DNA from: Nocardiopsis algeriensis
Lineage (GTDB): Bacteria > Actinomycetota > Actinomycetes > Streptosporangiales > Streptosporangiaceae
Assembly: GCF_014203695.1 (NCBI RefSeq)
Contig: NZ_JACHJO010000009.1
Span: 62,001 to 126,000, forward strand
DNA length: 64,000 nt
Direction of reading: 5' to 3'
Shown: piece by piece, positions 36,289 through 44,836 of the stretch
Layout: each line of letters begins with the position of its first letter
How positions within the stretch are numbered: position 1 is the first letter of the stretch
Notes under the pieces: model-generated
What the model was told of the DNA's origin: nothing
What the model saw: only the letters and a program-made list of their open reading frames with translations
Database searches by the model: none
Made by a program: the position numbers and the translations under genes

Positions 36289-37425
36289 ATGATCCGGTGG
36301 CGCCGCGGCGAAGTCCTTCAGCTCCTCCCCTCCTGGCCCGGGGTCGCGGCCTGCACGGTGGCCGTCGAGGCGCCGGAGGGCGGACCCTCCCCCGGCGGGG
36401 CACCGGTGCGGGCACTGGCCTACACCGACCTGGTCGGCTCGCCCCGGGAGGGCGACACGGTCCTGCTCAACACCGGTGCGCTGGACCTGGGCCTGGGCAC
36501 GGGCGGGTACGCGATGGTGGTGGCCCTGCCCGACCGGCTGCCCCCCGATCGCCGGGGACCCGGCCACCTCGTCAAGGCCCGCTACACACCGCTGCAGGCG
36601 ACGGTGCTGGGCGCCGACGAGCAGGACTCCCCCCACCACGCGACGCTGCGCGCCGCCGCGGGGGTGCAGGGGATGCCGGTGGTGGTCGCCGACCTGCACT
36701 CGTCCCTGCCCGCCGTCCTGGCGGGGATCCGCGCCGCCCGGCCGCAGGCGCGCGTGGCCAACGTGATGCTCGACGGCGGCGCCCTGCCCGCGGCGTTCTC
36801 ACGCCTGCTGGGAACCCTGCGCGAGGAGGGGCTGCTGGCGGGCTGCGTGACCACCGGACAGGCCTTCGGCGGTGACCTGGAGGCGGTGACCGTGCACTCG
36901 GGGCTGCTGGCGGCCCGCCACGTGCTCGGGGCCGACATCGCCGTGGTCTGTCAGGGGCCGGGAAACCTGGGCACCGGAACCCCGTGGGGGTTCTCCGGCG
37001 TGGCCTGCGGCGAGGCCGTGAACGCGGCGTCGGTGCTGGACGGGCACCCGGTGGCCTCCCTGCGGATGAGCGAGGCCGACCCGCGCGAGCGGCACCGGGG
37101 GATCTCGCACCACAGCCTGACCGCCTACGGCCGGGTGGCCCTGGCCCCCGCCGACGTGGTGGTCCCGGTACTGCCCGGGGTGTTCGGCGCGACCGTGCGC
37201 GCCCAGGCCGAACCGCTGGGAGCTCGGCACACGCTGGTGCACGTGGGTGTGGAGGGCCTGGAGGAGGCCCTGCTGGACCTGCCGGTGAAGCTGTCCACCA
37301 TGGGCCGCGGGTGGGAGGAGGACCGCGCCGCCTTCCTGAGCGCCGCCGCCGCGGGCCGCCACGCCGCCGCACTCGTCCGGCACGGCGACCGGCAGGGTCC
37401 GCCGGCCCGGTCCTGCTCGCCGTGA
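36289..37425 (+). CDS. DUF3866 family protein
   Basis: A 378-residue protein from ATG 36289. DUF3866 signatures include LNTGALDLGLGTGGYAMV near 61-78, VVVADLHSSLPAVL, QGPGNLGTGTPWGFSGVACG, and HRGISHHSLTAYGRV. It has no signal peptide; probably cytosolic. The family is conserved in Actinobacteria and Firmicutes without known function. It diverges from pafBC across a 106-nt gap, a neighbourhood conserved in several actinomycetes. Confidence 0.88.
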   Translation: MIRWRRGEVLQLLPSWPGVAACTVAVEAPEGGPSPGGAPVRALAYTDLVGSPREGDTVLLNTGALDLGLGTGGYAMVVALPDRLPPDRRGPGHLVKARYTPLQATVLGADEQDSPHHATLRAAAGVQGMPVVVADLHSSLPAVLAGIRAARPQARVANVMLDGGALPAAFSRLLGTLREEGLLAGCVTTGQAFGGDLEAVTVHSGLLAARHVLGADIAVVCQGPGNLGTGTPWGFSGVACGEAVNAASVLDGHPVASLRMSEADPRERHRGISHHSLTAYGRVALAPADVVVPVLPGVFGATVRAQAEPLGARHTLVHVGVEGLEEALLDLPVKLSTMGRGWEEDRAAFLSAAAAGRHAAALVRHGDRQGPPARSCSP

Positions 37426-37516
37426 CACCTGCCCCGGCGGCGCCGACGCCGGCGGTGCCCGGGGGCGCGGTCACCGCGGGCCGGACCGCGTCCGCCGCAC
37501 CGGCGCTCTTTCCGCC

Positions 37517-37531
37517 CGGCCCGACGGGCCG
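37517..37531. terminator. Short hairpin between convergent genes
   Basis: CGGCCC (37517-37522) pairs with GGGCCG (37526-37531) over a 3-nt loop, between the DUF3866 stop and the convergent formyltransferase stop. A weak terminator candidate. Confidence 0.4.
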
Positions 37532-37555
37532 TGTTCGGCGCCGCTCGCCCCCGAC

Positions 37556-38569
37556 TCAGGCCCGCAGCAGGCTCTCGTGGCCGGGCGCCTGGCCGGGGAC
37601 CGGCGGGTGCAGGGTCGCGGAGACCGTCGTGGGCGAGGGCTCGTCGAAGGAGGCGCCGGGGCGGAACATCGCCAGCGAGGTCGGTTCGGCCCGCACACCC
37701 TCGTCCACCCGCACCGCGCTGGGCACGAAGACGCTCCCGTCCCCGCAGGAGACCCCCCACCGGCGCCCCTCCCCCGCGGCGACGATCTGCCCCGGCGCGC
37801 CACCGGCCAGGTCCGCGTCGATCTCTCCACCGCACAAGGTGATGCGGGCTCCCCCGAACAGTGCGAACGCTCCCGGGTAGGGGTCGGCCAGCGCACGCAC
37901 GAGCCGGTCCACGTCCGTTCCCGAGGCGGTGAAGTCGATACGCCCGTCGCTGGGGCGCCGGAGCGGCCACACCGACGCGTGCCCGCTCTGGCGCCTGCGG
38001 GGCGCGGTACCCGCGAGCAGGCCGTCCAGGTGGCGGACGAGCAGCTCACTCTGCAGGCGCGCGACCCGGCCGTACAGGCCGGTGGCGGTGATGTCGGGCT
38101 CGAGGTCGAACCAGGACTGGTCGACCACGTCGCCGGTGCACATGCCGCTGTCGAGGTGGAACAGGGTGACGGCGCTGGAGCGCATGCCGCGCAGGATCGT
38201 CCAGGGCAGGGGCGCCCATCCGCGCCCCACCGGCAGCGGGGACGGGTGCAGGCCGACCCCGCCCAGGGGCAGGGCCGCCAGGGTCCGCTCGCGGACCAGC
38301 TGCGACCACCCGGCCACCACGAGCAGGTCGATGCCGTGGGAGGCCAGCGCCTCACGCGTCTCGTCGGAGTTGAGGTCGGCCGTGCTCAGGTGCGGCAGGC
38401 CGGAGCGGCGGGCGATCTCCCCGTAGTCGGCGTAACCGCACCTGTGTGCGAGCTCGGCCGGGTAGGACACCACGAGGGAGGGCGGCCGCCCTCGCGCACA
38501 CAGCTCCTCCAGGGCCGGAACCCCGAGGCCCAGCCCCGACACGTAGCAGTAGCGTCGCCGCTCCGACAT
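37556..38569 (-). CDS. Formyltransferase-fold protein, methionyl-tRNA formyltransferase-like
   Basis: A 337-residue protein from ATG 38569 (strong GGGGGGA site). It has a GLHPSPLPVGRGWAPLPW segment, the HxSLLP motif of formyltetrahydrofolate-dependent transferases, and the catalytic Asp region HLDSGMCTGDVVDQSWFDL. A C-terminal FMT_C-like domain follows (residues about 215-330). It differs from housekeeping Fmt in the N-terminus (YVSGLGLGVPALEEL), so it probably formylates a sugar-nucleotide or other amine. No partner sugar gene is adjacent. Substrate unknown. Confidence 0.8.
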   Translation of the reverse strand: MSERRRYCYVSGLGLGVPALEELCARGRPPSLVVSYPAELAHRCGYADYGEIARRSGLPHLSTADLNSDETREALASHGIDLLVVAGWSQLVRERTLAALPLGGVGLHPSPLPVGRGWAPLPWTILRGMRSSAVTLFHLDSGMCTGDVVDQSWFDLEPDITATGLYGRVARLQSELLVRHLDGLLAGTAPRRRQSGHASVWPLRRPSDGRIDFTASGTDVDRLVRALADPYPGAFALFGGARITLCGGEIDADLAGGAPGQIVAAGEGRRWGVSCGDGSVFVPSAVRVDEGVRAEPTSLAMFRPGASFDEPSPTTVSATLHPPVPGQAPGHESLLRA

Positions 38570-38795
38570 GAGTCCCCCCTCGTCCGGTCGGCCGGTCCCC
38601 CGTCCGACTCTACGTACCGCTCGGGCGGCGTTCGGGGAGGTCGGAGGGCTCTGCGTGTCCACCCGCGATGCCGGGATCACCGCCGGCGCCGCTCTCCGTA
38701 CCGGGGCGGCCGCGTCCGCCCCGGCGCCCCCGAAGGGCACCGCGGCCCTGCCCACGCCCCGGGCCCCGCGGGCCTCCCGGACAGCCCCGGACAGC

Positions 38796-38830
38796 GCTGC
38801 GCCCCCGCGGAATCTCCGCGGGGGCGCAGC
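38796..38830 (-). terminator. Strong terminator after the FKBP gene
   Basis: A perfect 16-bp stem (38796-38811 with 38815-38830) around a 3-nt loop lies 14 nt beyond the FKBP lipoprotein stop (38845). It probably ends the pup-prcB-prcA-pafA-FKBP transcript. Confidence 0.75.
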
Positions 38831-38844
38831 ATGCTCGGGAGCGG

Positions 38845-39960
38845 TCACTCCTCGGAGGACTCCTCCTCGGCGGGCTCGGCGGAGGCCTCGGCGTCCCCAC
38901 CCTCCTCGGCAGGCTCCTCCTCGGCGGGCTCCTCCTCGGGCGGGGGCGGGTTGTCGTAGGCGCCCAGGACGTCCACGACGAAGACCAGCGTGCCCGCCGG
39001 CGCGCCCATGGCCTCCTCCTCGCTCTCCCCGTAAGCCATGTCGCCGGGAACGACCAGGAGCAGGCGGCTGCCGACCTTCTGGCCGACGATGCCCTCGTCC
39101 CAGCCCTCGATCACGGCACCGGCACCGATGGTGGTGTCGAACGGCGCCCCGCCCCGGCTCCAGGTGGAGTCGAACACCGGGTGCTCGCCGTCCTCGTCGG
39201 GTGCCCACGGCACACCGGTGTACTGGACGATGACCTGCTGGCCCTCCTCCACCTCGGCGCCCCCGCCCTCGATGAGCGGAACGACCTGGAGGTCCTCCGG
39301 GGCATCGCCCTCGGGAACCTCGATGACGGGCTCGCTGTGGCCCTCCTGGACGACGGTGGGCAAGCCGTCGCCGCCGTCGGTGGTCTGCTCGCCCGGCACG
39401 ACCGCGCCGGTTCCGTGGCGCGCCATCAGGTCGATGATCAGCACGCTGGCGCCGGCGGGGGCCTCCTGGCCCGCGGCCTCGGCCTGCTGGGCCTCCTCCT
39501 CGGTCAGCGGGGGGAAGACGTACACGGCGCGGCTGCCCACGGACCGGTTGACCAGGAGGTCGGTGATCTGCTCGGGCATCTCGCCCATGCGGATCAGGTC
39601 GGGGGCCCCGGTCTCGTAGCTGGACTGACCCTCGACCGCCTCTCCCTCACCCGGTCCGGTCCACTGGTACTGGACCACGTTGGCGACGAGCAGGTCGTCG
39701 GCGCGCACCAGCTCGTCCTCGCCCGACCCCTCGGCGACCACGCCCGCGATCTCCTCCTCGGGGGGTTCGATGTCGGGGAAGGTGATCTCGGGTGCCTCCC
39801 CCACCTCGCCGGTGACGGTGGGCAGCCTCGAGTCGAGGTGGTCCTCACCCATGCGGAGGAAGGCTGGGGTACGCCACTCCTCTGGGATGTTTCCGCAGCT
39901 GGAGACCGCCAGCGCAAGGGCGGTCAGGGGCACCGCGAGGGCGGCGGCACGTCGGCGCAT
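38845..39960 (-). CDS. FKBP-type prolyl isomerase lipoprotein, two FKBP modules
   Basis: A 371-residue exported lipoprotein. The signal peptide ends in the lipobox LAVSSC (Cys22). Two FKBP-like repeats are visible: the first (about 80-175) is degenerate, and the second (about 215-345) is typical, with VIVQYTGVPW, FDSTWSRGGAPFD, GAGAVIEGWDEGIVGQKVGSRLLLVVPGDMAYG broken by variable loops, and GTLVFVVDVLG. A Glu-rich tail (PEEEPAEEEPAEEGG) ends the protein. It would assist folding on the outer face of the membrane. It lies 162 nt downstream of pafA on the same strand, as in other actinomycetes, and is expected to be acylated by the Lgt/Lsp/Lnt route. Confidence 0.9.
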   Translation of the reverse strand: MRRRAAALAVPLTALALAVSSCGNIPEEWRTPAFLRMGEDHLDSRLPTVTGEVGEAPEITFPDIEPPEEEIAGVVAEGSGEDELVRADDLLVANVVQYQWTGPGEGEAVEGQSSYETGAPDLIRMGEMPEQITDLLVNRSVGSRAVYVFPPLTEEEAQQAEAAGQEAPAGASVLIIDLMARHGTGAVVPGEQTTDGGDGLPTVVQEGHSEPVIEVPEGDAPEDLQVVPLIEGGGAEVEEGQQVIVQYTGVPWAPDEDGEHPVFDSTWSRGGAPFDTTIGAGAVIEGWDEGIVGQKVGSRLLLVVPGDMAYGESEEEAMGAPAGTLVFVVDVLGAYDNPPPPEEEPAEEEPAEEGGDAEASAEPAEEESSEE

Positions 39961-40122
39961 CAGTCACAACCTCTGGTTTCCGGCACGGGACGAAGCCACA
40001 CTACCGAAAAGAGCGACCGTAACCACCGCCCCAAAAGTGGGACATTGGTAAGAAAAATTCTGCGAGTACGCGACGGAACCGGGTTTCCCGGCGGCCGGAG
40101 TACCGCCGGGTCCCGGTTCCGG

Positions 40123-41481
40123 TCACATCCCGGCGATGAGCTTCTCCACCCGTTCGTCGACGGACTTGAAGGGGTCCTTGCACAGCACGGTGCGCTGCGC
40201 CTGGTCGTTGAGTTTGAGGTGCACCCAGTCGACGGTGAAGTCGCGCCGCTGCTCCTGGGCCCGGCGGATGAACTCGCCGCGCAGGCGGGCGCGCGTGGTC
40301 TGGGGAGGCACCGACTTGGCCTCGAAGATCTTCAGGTCACCGACCACCCGGTCCATCTGGCCGCGGTTCTGCATGAGGTAGAACAGGCCGCGGTCGCGGT
40401 GGATGTCGTGGTAGGTCAGGTCGAGCTGGGCGATGCGGGGCGAGGACAGGGACAGGTCGTGCTTGGCCCGGTAGCGCTCCAGCAGCAGGTACTTGGCGAC
40501 CCAGTCGATCTCGCGGGCGACCGCCTCCAGGTTCTGGGTCTCGACCGCCTCCAGGGTGCGCTGCCACAGCTCCAGCACGCGTTTGCCGGTGGCGTCGGTG
40601 CCGTGGCGGTCGACGTAGCTCTGCACCTTCTCCAGGTACTCGCGCTGGATCTCCAGCGCGCCTGCCTCGCGGCCGTTGGCCAGACGCACCTTGCGGCGGC
40701 CGGTCATGTCGTGGCTGATCTCGCGGATCGCCCGGATCGGGTTCTCCAGGGTGTAGTCGCGCATGACCACGCCGGCCTCGATCATCCGCAGCACCAGGTC
40801 GGTGGAGCCCAGCTTGAGCAGGGTGGTGGTCTCGCTCATGTTGGAGTCGCCGACGATGACGTGCAGCCGGCGGAACCGCTCGGCGTCGGCGTGCGGCTCG
40901 TCGCGGGTGTTGATGATGGGGCGGGAGCGGGTGGTGGCCGAGGAGACGCCCTCCCAGATGTGCTCGGCGCGCTGGCTGACGCAGTACAGGGCGCCGCGGG
41001 GGGTCTGCAGGACCTTTCCGGCACCGCAGATGATCTGCCGGGTGACCAGGAAGGGGATGAGGACGTCGGCCAGGCGCCCGAACTCGCCGTGCCGCCCCAC
41101 CAGGTAGTTCTCGTGGCAGCCGTAGGAGTTGCCCGCGGAGTCGGTGTTGTTCTTGAACAGGTAGATGTCCCCGGCGATGCCCTCCTCGTGCAGGCGCTGC
41201 TCGGCGTCGATCTGCAGCCCCTCCAGAATGCGCTCGCCCGCCTTGTCGTGGGCCACCAGGTCCACGAGGCTGTCGCACTCGGGGGTGGCGTACTCGGGGT
41301 GGCTGCCCACGTCCAGGTAGAGGCGGGCGCCGTTGCGCAGGAACACGTTGCTGCTGCGCCCCCAGGAGACCACCCTCCGGAAGAGGTAGCGGGCCACCTC
41401 GTCCGGTGACAGGCGCCGCTGCCCCCGGAAGGTGCACGTGACCCCGTACTCGTTCTCCAGCCCGAAGATCCGTCGTTCCAC
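40123..41481 (-). CDS. pafA: Proteasome accessory factor A, Pup ligase
   Basis: A 452-residue member of the carboxylate-amine ligase fold. It has the N-terminal [15 protein letters not shown], catalytic Asp57 in [15 protein letters not shown], the [16 protein letters not shown] loop and [21 protein letters not shown]. It activates the C-terminal glutamate of Pup with ATP and joins it to substrate lysines. It lies 110 nt downstream of prcA in the order pup-prcB-prcA-pafA on the minus strand. It is homologous to Dop at 50791-52308, which catalyses the opposite step. Confidence 0.97.
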   Translation of the reverse strand: MERRIFGLENEYGVTCTFRGQRRLSPDEVARYLFRRVVSWGRSSNVFLRNGARLYLDVGSHPEYATPECDSLVDLVAHDKAGERILEGLQIDAEQRLHEEGIAGDIYLFKNNTDSAGNSYGCHENYLVGRHGEFGRLADVLIPFLVTRQIICGAGKVLQTPRGALYCVSQRAEHIWEGVSSATTRSRPIINTRDEPHADAERFRRLHVIVGDSNMSETTTLLKLGSTDLVLRMIEAGVVMRDYTLENPIRAIREISHDMTGRRKVRLANGREAGALEIQREYLEKVQSYVDRHGTDATGKRVLELWQRTLEAVETQNLEAVAREIDWVAKYLLLERYRAKHDLSLSSPRIAQLDLTYHDIHRDRGLFYLMQNRGQMDRVVGDLKIFEAKSVPPQTTRARLRGEFIRRAQEQRRDFTVDWVHLKLNDQAQRTVLCKDPFKSVDERVEKLIAGM

Positions 41482-41591
41482 GCGGCCTCACCAACTTCCC
41501 GTCGCCCGGTGCGGACGGCGGGCCGCGCCGTCCACACCCGCCCGACCGGTGCGGCGCCAGGGTGCGCCGCACCGTGTTCATCGCTTGCAGG

Positions 41592-42344
41592 TCACTCGTC
41601 GGCCTCGTCCTCGGTGGTGGTCCCGCCGCCGGAGGCGGTCCCGGCGGCGCCCGCGGCCTCCTCCAGGAGGGAGGCCAGGCGCCGGCCGCGGATGCGGCGG
41701 AACTTTCGGTGCTCGCGCTTCCTCTCCAGGACGGCGACCTCCAGGTTGGCGGCCTCCGGTCCCTGGTCGCCGCCGTTCTCGCGGGCCAGGGCGCGGGTGG
41801 CCGTGCCGAGGGCCTCGCCGAGGGTGGCGTCGGGGGAGAAGCGGTCCTTGAGCGCGGTGGAGACCTGCTCCGCCGAACCTCCGACGGCGACGAAGCGCTG
41901 CTCGTCGACGATGGAGCCGTCGAAGGTGATGCGGTAGATCTCGTCCTCCGCGGAGGTGTCGCCGACCTCGGCGACCACGAGCTCGACCTCCCAGGGCTTG
42001 AGGCTCTCGCTGAAGACCGTGCCCAGGGTCTGGGCGTAGATGTTGGCGAGCTGGCGGCCGCTGACGTCGCGGCGGTCGTACTGGTACCCGCGCACGTCGG
42101 CGAACCGGACGCCCATCAGGCGCAGATTCTCGAACTCGGGGTAGCGGCCGACCGCGGCGAAGGCGATGCGGTCGTAGAGCTCGCTGATCTTGTGGAGGGT
42201 GCGGGACACGTTGTCCGCCACCAGGAGAATGCCGCCCTCGTACTGCAGGACGACGGCGCTGCGGCCGCGCGCGATGCCCTTGCGCGCGTAGTCCGCCTTG
42301 TCCTTCATCTGCTGTTCGGGGGCGACGTAGAACGGCATCGACAC
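41592..42344 (-). CDS. prcA: 20S proteasome alpha subunit
   Basis: A 250-residue alpha subunit from GTG 42344. It begins SMPFYVAPEQQMKDKADYARKG, shows RGRSAVVLQYEGGILLVADN and the gate/axial channel N-terminus, and has the family's H0 helix. The C-terminal tail is acidic and Gly/Thr-rich. Seven copies form the outer ring and gate substrates coming from Mpa/ARC. It sits 49 nt after prcB. Confidence 0.97.
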   Translation of the reverse strand: MSMPFYVAPEQQMKDKADYARKGIARGRSAVVLQYEGGILLVADNVSRTLHKISELYDRIAFAAVGRYPEFENLRLMGVRFADVRGYQYDRRDVSGRQLANIYAQTLGTVFSESLKPWEVELVVAEVGDTSAEDEIYRITFDGSIVDEQRFVAVGGSAEQVSTALKDRFSPDATLGEALGTATRALARENGGDQGPEAANLEVAVLERKREHRKFRRIRGRRLASLLEEAAGAAGTASGGGTTTEDEADE

Positions 42345-42393
42345 CGCGGATCGTTTCCTTACCTAGTCGGGAGATGTCTGTGTGGCGGGACGG

Positions 42394-43236
42394 TCAGCCC
42401 AGCCGGGCCGTCGGGCCGTCGGGGTGCTCGGAGCGCCCCTCGACCACCTCGACCGCCAGGCGCTCGACCTCCTCGGCCGGCAGGCGTCGGTGGCCGTCCT
42501 CGGTGATGACGTCGACGAGGGGGAAGATCTTGCGGTGCAGGTCGGGGCCGCCGGTGGCGGAGTCCTCGTCCGCGGCGTCGTAGAGGGCCTCCAGGGCGAC
42601 CTTGACGGCCTCGGTCCGGGTGAGGTCGTCGCGGTAGAGCTTCTTGACCGATCCCTTGGCGAAGACCGAGCCGGAGCCGACGGAGTGGTAGCGGCGCTCC
42701 TCGTAGCGGCCGCCGACCGCGTCGTAGCTGAACACGCGGCCCTCCTCGGTGACCTCGTCGTAGCCGACCAGGACGGGGACGACGACGAAGCCCTGCATGG
42801 CCATGCCGAGGTTGCCGCGGACCATCTGCGCCAGCTTGTTGGCCTTACCCTCGAGGGAGAGGGGGCGGCCCTCCATCTTCTCGTAGTGCTCCAGCTCCAC
42901 CTGGTAGAGGCGGGCGAGCTCGATCCCGATCCCGGCGGAGCCCGCGATGGCCACCGCGGAGAACTCGTCGGTCCGGAAGATCTTGTCCATGTCCCGGTTG
43001 GCGATGACGTTGCCCTGGGTGGCCCGGCGGTCGCCGGCCAGGAGGACACCCCCCGGGAAGGTCAGGGCGACGATGGTCGTCGCGTCGGGGGTGAGGTGCT
43101 CGGCCCCGCCGCCCTGGGGCGGATTGTGCCCGGGCAGCAGCTCGGGGCTGACCGCACGGACGAACTCGGTGAAGGACGAGGTTCCCGCACTCATGAAAGC
43201 GGCGGGCAACTGTCCGCCCTCGAACCCTTTGAACAC
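42394..43236 (-). CDS. prcB: 20S proteasome beta subunit
   Basis: A 280-residue precursor. I chose GTG 43236 because GGAGGGAA lies 4-5 nt upstream; a frame extending to 43293 adds a Pro/Arg-rich segment without a good site. The 52-residue propeptide ends DA and is cut to expose Thr53 in [21 protein letters not shown]; the conserved active-site lysine pairs with it. Seven subunits per inner ring form the proteolytic chamber. It lies downstream of pup with a 360-nt gap containing the palindromic repeat at 43350-43526. Confidence 0.96.
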   Translation of the reverse strand: MFKGFEGGQLPAAFMSAGTSSFTEFVRAVSPELLPGHNPPQGGGAEHLTPDATTIVALTFPGGVLLAGDRRATQGNVIANRDMDKIFRTDEFSAVAIAGSAGIGIELARLYQVELEHYEKMEGRPLSLEGKANKLAQMVRGNLGMAMQGFVVVPVLVGYDEVTEEGRVFSYDAVGGRYEERRYHSVGSGSVFAKGSVKKLYRDDLTRTEAVKVALEALYDAADEDSATGGPDLHRKIFPLVDVITEDGHRRLPAEEVERLAVEVVEGRSEHPDGPTARLG

Positions 43237-43349
43237 GCGATTCCCTCCACTGGCGACCCGCCCCGGTGTGGGGGACGGGCGGGGCGCCTGCATTGTTCCT
43301 GTGTGCTGGTGGCAGGCCGCTCGGCGGCCTCTCGACTGACCCTAGGGCA

Positions 43350-43526
43350 TGTCCGGCGGATACCCACTCTGCCGCGTGGCACCCCGGTGCGTTCCCCGCC
43401 GCTCCCCCGCCGACCGGCGGGGGAGCCGCCGGGATCGCGGAGCACCCGCGGCGGGGGCGGTTCCTCTCCGGCCCCGCACGGAACGCACCGAGGCCCCGCC
43501 CGCGACGGGCGGCACCCACCGGACAC
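43350..43526. repeat. Palindromic dispersed repeat between pup and prcB
   Basis: Left arm 43350-43395 (TGTCCGGCGGATACCC at its start, GGTGCGTTCC at its end) and right arm 43481-43526 are imperfect inverted copies of about 46 nt around a central 85 nt with its own hairpins. A related single arm occurs at 33362-33407. The layout resembles a MITE-like or REP-type element within the proteasome operon. It may affect pup-prcB cotranscription. Confidence 0.7.
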
Positions 43527-43595
43527 TCCCGGTCGTATCCGCGGCAGCGCCGACCGCGCCTTCGGCCGGCTCCCGGCGGACCGCCGCGCGGGGGG

Positions 43596-43799
43596 CTACT
43601 GCCCGCCCTTCTGCACGAACTGCCGGACGAAGTCCTCGGCGTTGCTCTCCAGGACGTCGTCGATCTCGTCGAGGATGTCGTCGACCTCCTCGTCGAGGTC
43701 CTCCTTGCGCTCCTGGACGTCGGCCGACGCCTCGACCTCCTCGACATCCTCGTCGCGGCGCGAGGCGTGCTTCTGGCCGCCGGTGTCCTTCGTCGCCAT
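43596..43799 (-). CDS. pup: Prokaryotic ubiquitin-like protein Pup
   Basis: A 67-residue disordered acidic protein from ATG 43799 (GGGAGG upstream; an extended frame to 43859 is not used). It carries a basic start (MATKDTGGQKHASRR), a Glu/Asp-rich centre and the C-terminus FVRQFVQKGGQ. The terminal Gln must be deamidated by Dop to Glu before PafA can attach it to proteins. Its C-terminal half forms a helix on Mpa/ARC. The usual upstream partner dop is 7 kb away here instead of adjacent. Confidence 0.97.
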   Translation of the reverse strand: MATKDTGGQKHASRRDEDVEEVEASADVQERKEDLDEEVDDILDEIDDVLESNAEDFVRQFVQKGGQ

Positions 43800-44836
43800 A
43801 CCTGATACCTCCCGTTCGGAGCCCTCGCCCTTATCTTGGCCCAACACCGGGCGCCTCAACCCCTTTCAGGGAGCCCGATACCTCTCGGAGACCTCACATC
43901 GCGCACTGTGTGCGCCCGTACGCGCGCCACCGACCGCTTCCAGCGCCCGGACGCGCCACCGGGGAAGGGCGGCGGAGCCCTCTCTCCTCCGGGGCGGAAG
44001 CGGCCGCATCCGGCCAGACGACACCTCTTGACACGCAGCCAGGACTTCCGGGCGAACAGCGGCTCCACGCAAAGAAGCAGGTCAGCGGCCCACTCGAACC
44101 CACTGCGGCCTCTTTGCAAGTCGGGTGATCCGACTTTTCCTTCATCCCATGAATAAAAGCTTCATTTCCTTCTTCTTCCCTCGACAGTAGGAACCACGTA
44201 GAGTCGGAAATTGTTCACCCTGAGTCCCCAGCTGGGGACAGGCAGTGAAATTCCCGGGGAAGGCGTTCCTGTCCGCCACCCCGGAAGCCGGCCCCTGGTC
44301 CGACCCCGCCCCGCTCGGGGCCGGACCCGGCGAAGCCGCACCCGCCCGCGCTCGGCACCGCGGCGGAGCGGCGCGGGCCGGAGACGGAACCGGGGCGCAC
44401 GCGGTGGGAACCCGTGCGCCCCGGCGACCACCCGCCGAGATCTCGCCTCCCTGACCTCGCGTGTTGCTTCCATGTGTCCACCCGGTTACACATGGCACTC
44501 GGTTCCGTGTCCGCATCTGGCCACTTTGCCCCCCTTGCTAAAAGGGTCCTGTTACCGCCGGTAATTTCCCGAACGCGCCAAAGATGCAGGTTGTCAATAC
44601 GCGACTACCTACCGCCATGGCGGCACCGCGTTTCATGGGATGATCCCCTGCGGCCTTGAATGATCTTCCGGCGACCTGGGGCTTTCCCTCACCAAAGTGT
44701 CCACTTATGGTTTGGAATCGTTTACCGAGCGTCTTGGTGAACGTCGGGTGGCGGGACAACCCACCACCCGAACGGAGCCTTCGCCCACCGGCACGGGCTC
44801 CATTCCCCCGTCAACCCCCCCTGGAGAGTAGGGATC
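43800..44836. other. Gene-free region upstream of the secreted protease
   Basis: About 1 kb with no convincing coding frame, unusually long for this window. It is locally AT-rich at 44130-44220 and 44560-44720. Contents: a palindrome GCGCACTGTGTGCGC (43901-43915); a hairpin AAGTCGG/CCGACTT (44118-44136) followed by TTCC; a TTGACA box (44028-44033) without a clear -10; and an inverted repeat CATGTGT/ACACATG (44471-44477, 44488-44494). The stretch next to 44837 probably holds the protease promoter and regulatory sites. Confidence 0.45.

Noticed and set aside
42394-43293. Longer PrcB start at 43293
   Set aside because: The GTG at 43236 has a strong ribosome site and gives a propeptide of normal length; the extension is Pro/Arg-rich.
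43596-43859. Longer Pup start at 43859
   Set aside because: The ATG at 43799 has GGGAGG upstream and begins with the usual MATKDTGGQ.
44028-44138. Small RNA from the TTGACA box to the hairpin at 44118-44136
   Set aside because: No convincing -10 hexamer at correct spacing; kept only as a possibility within the gene-free region.
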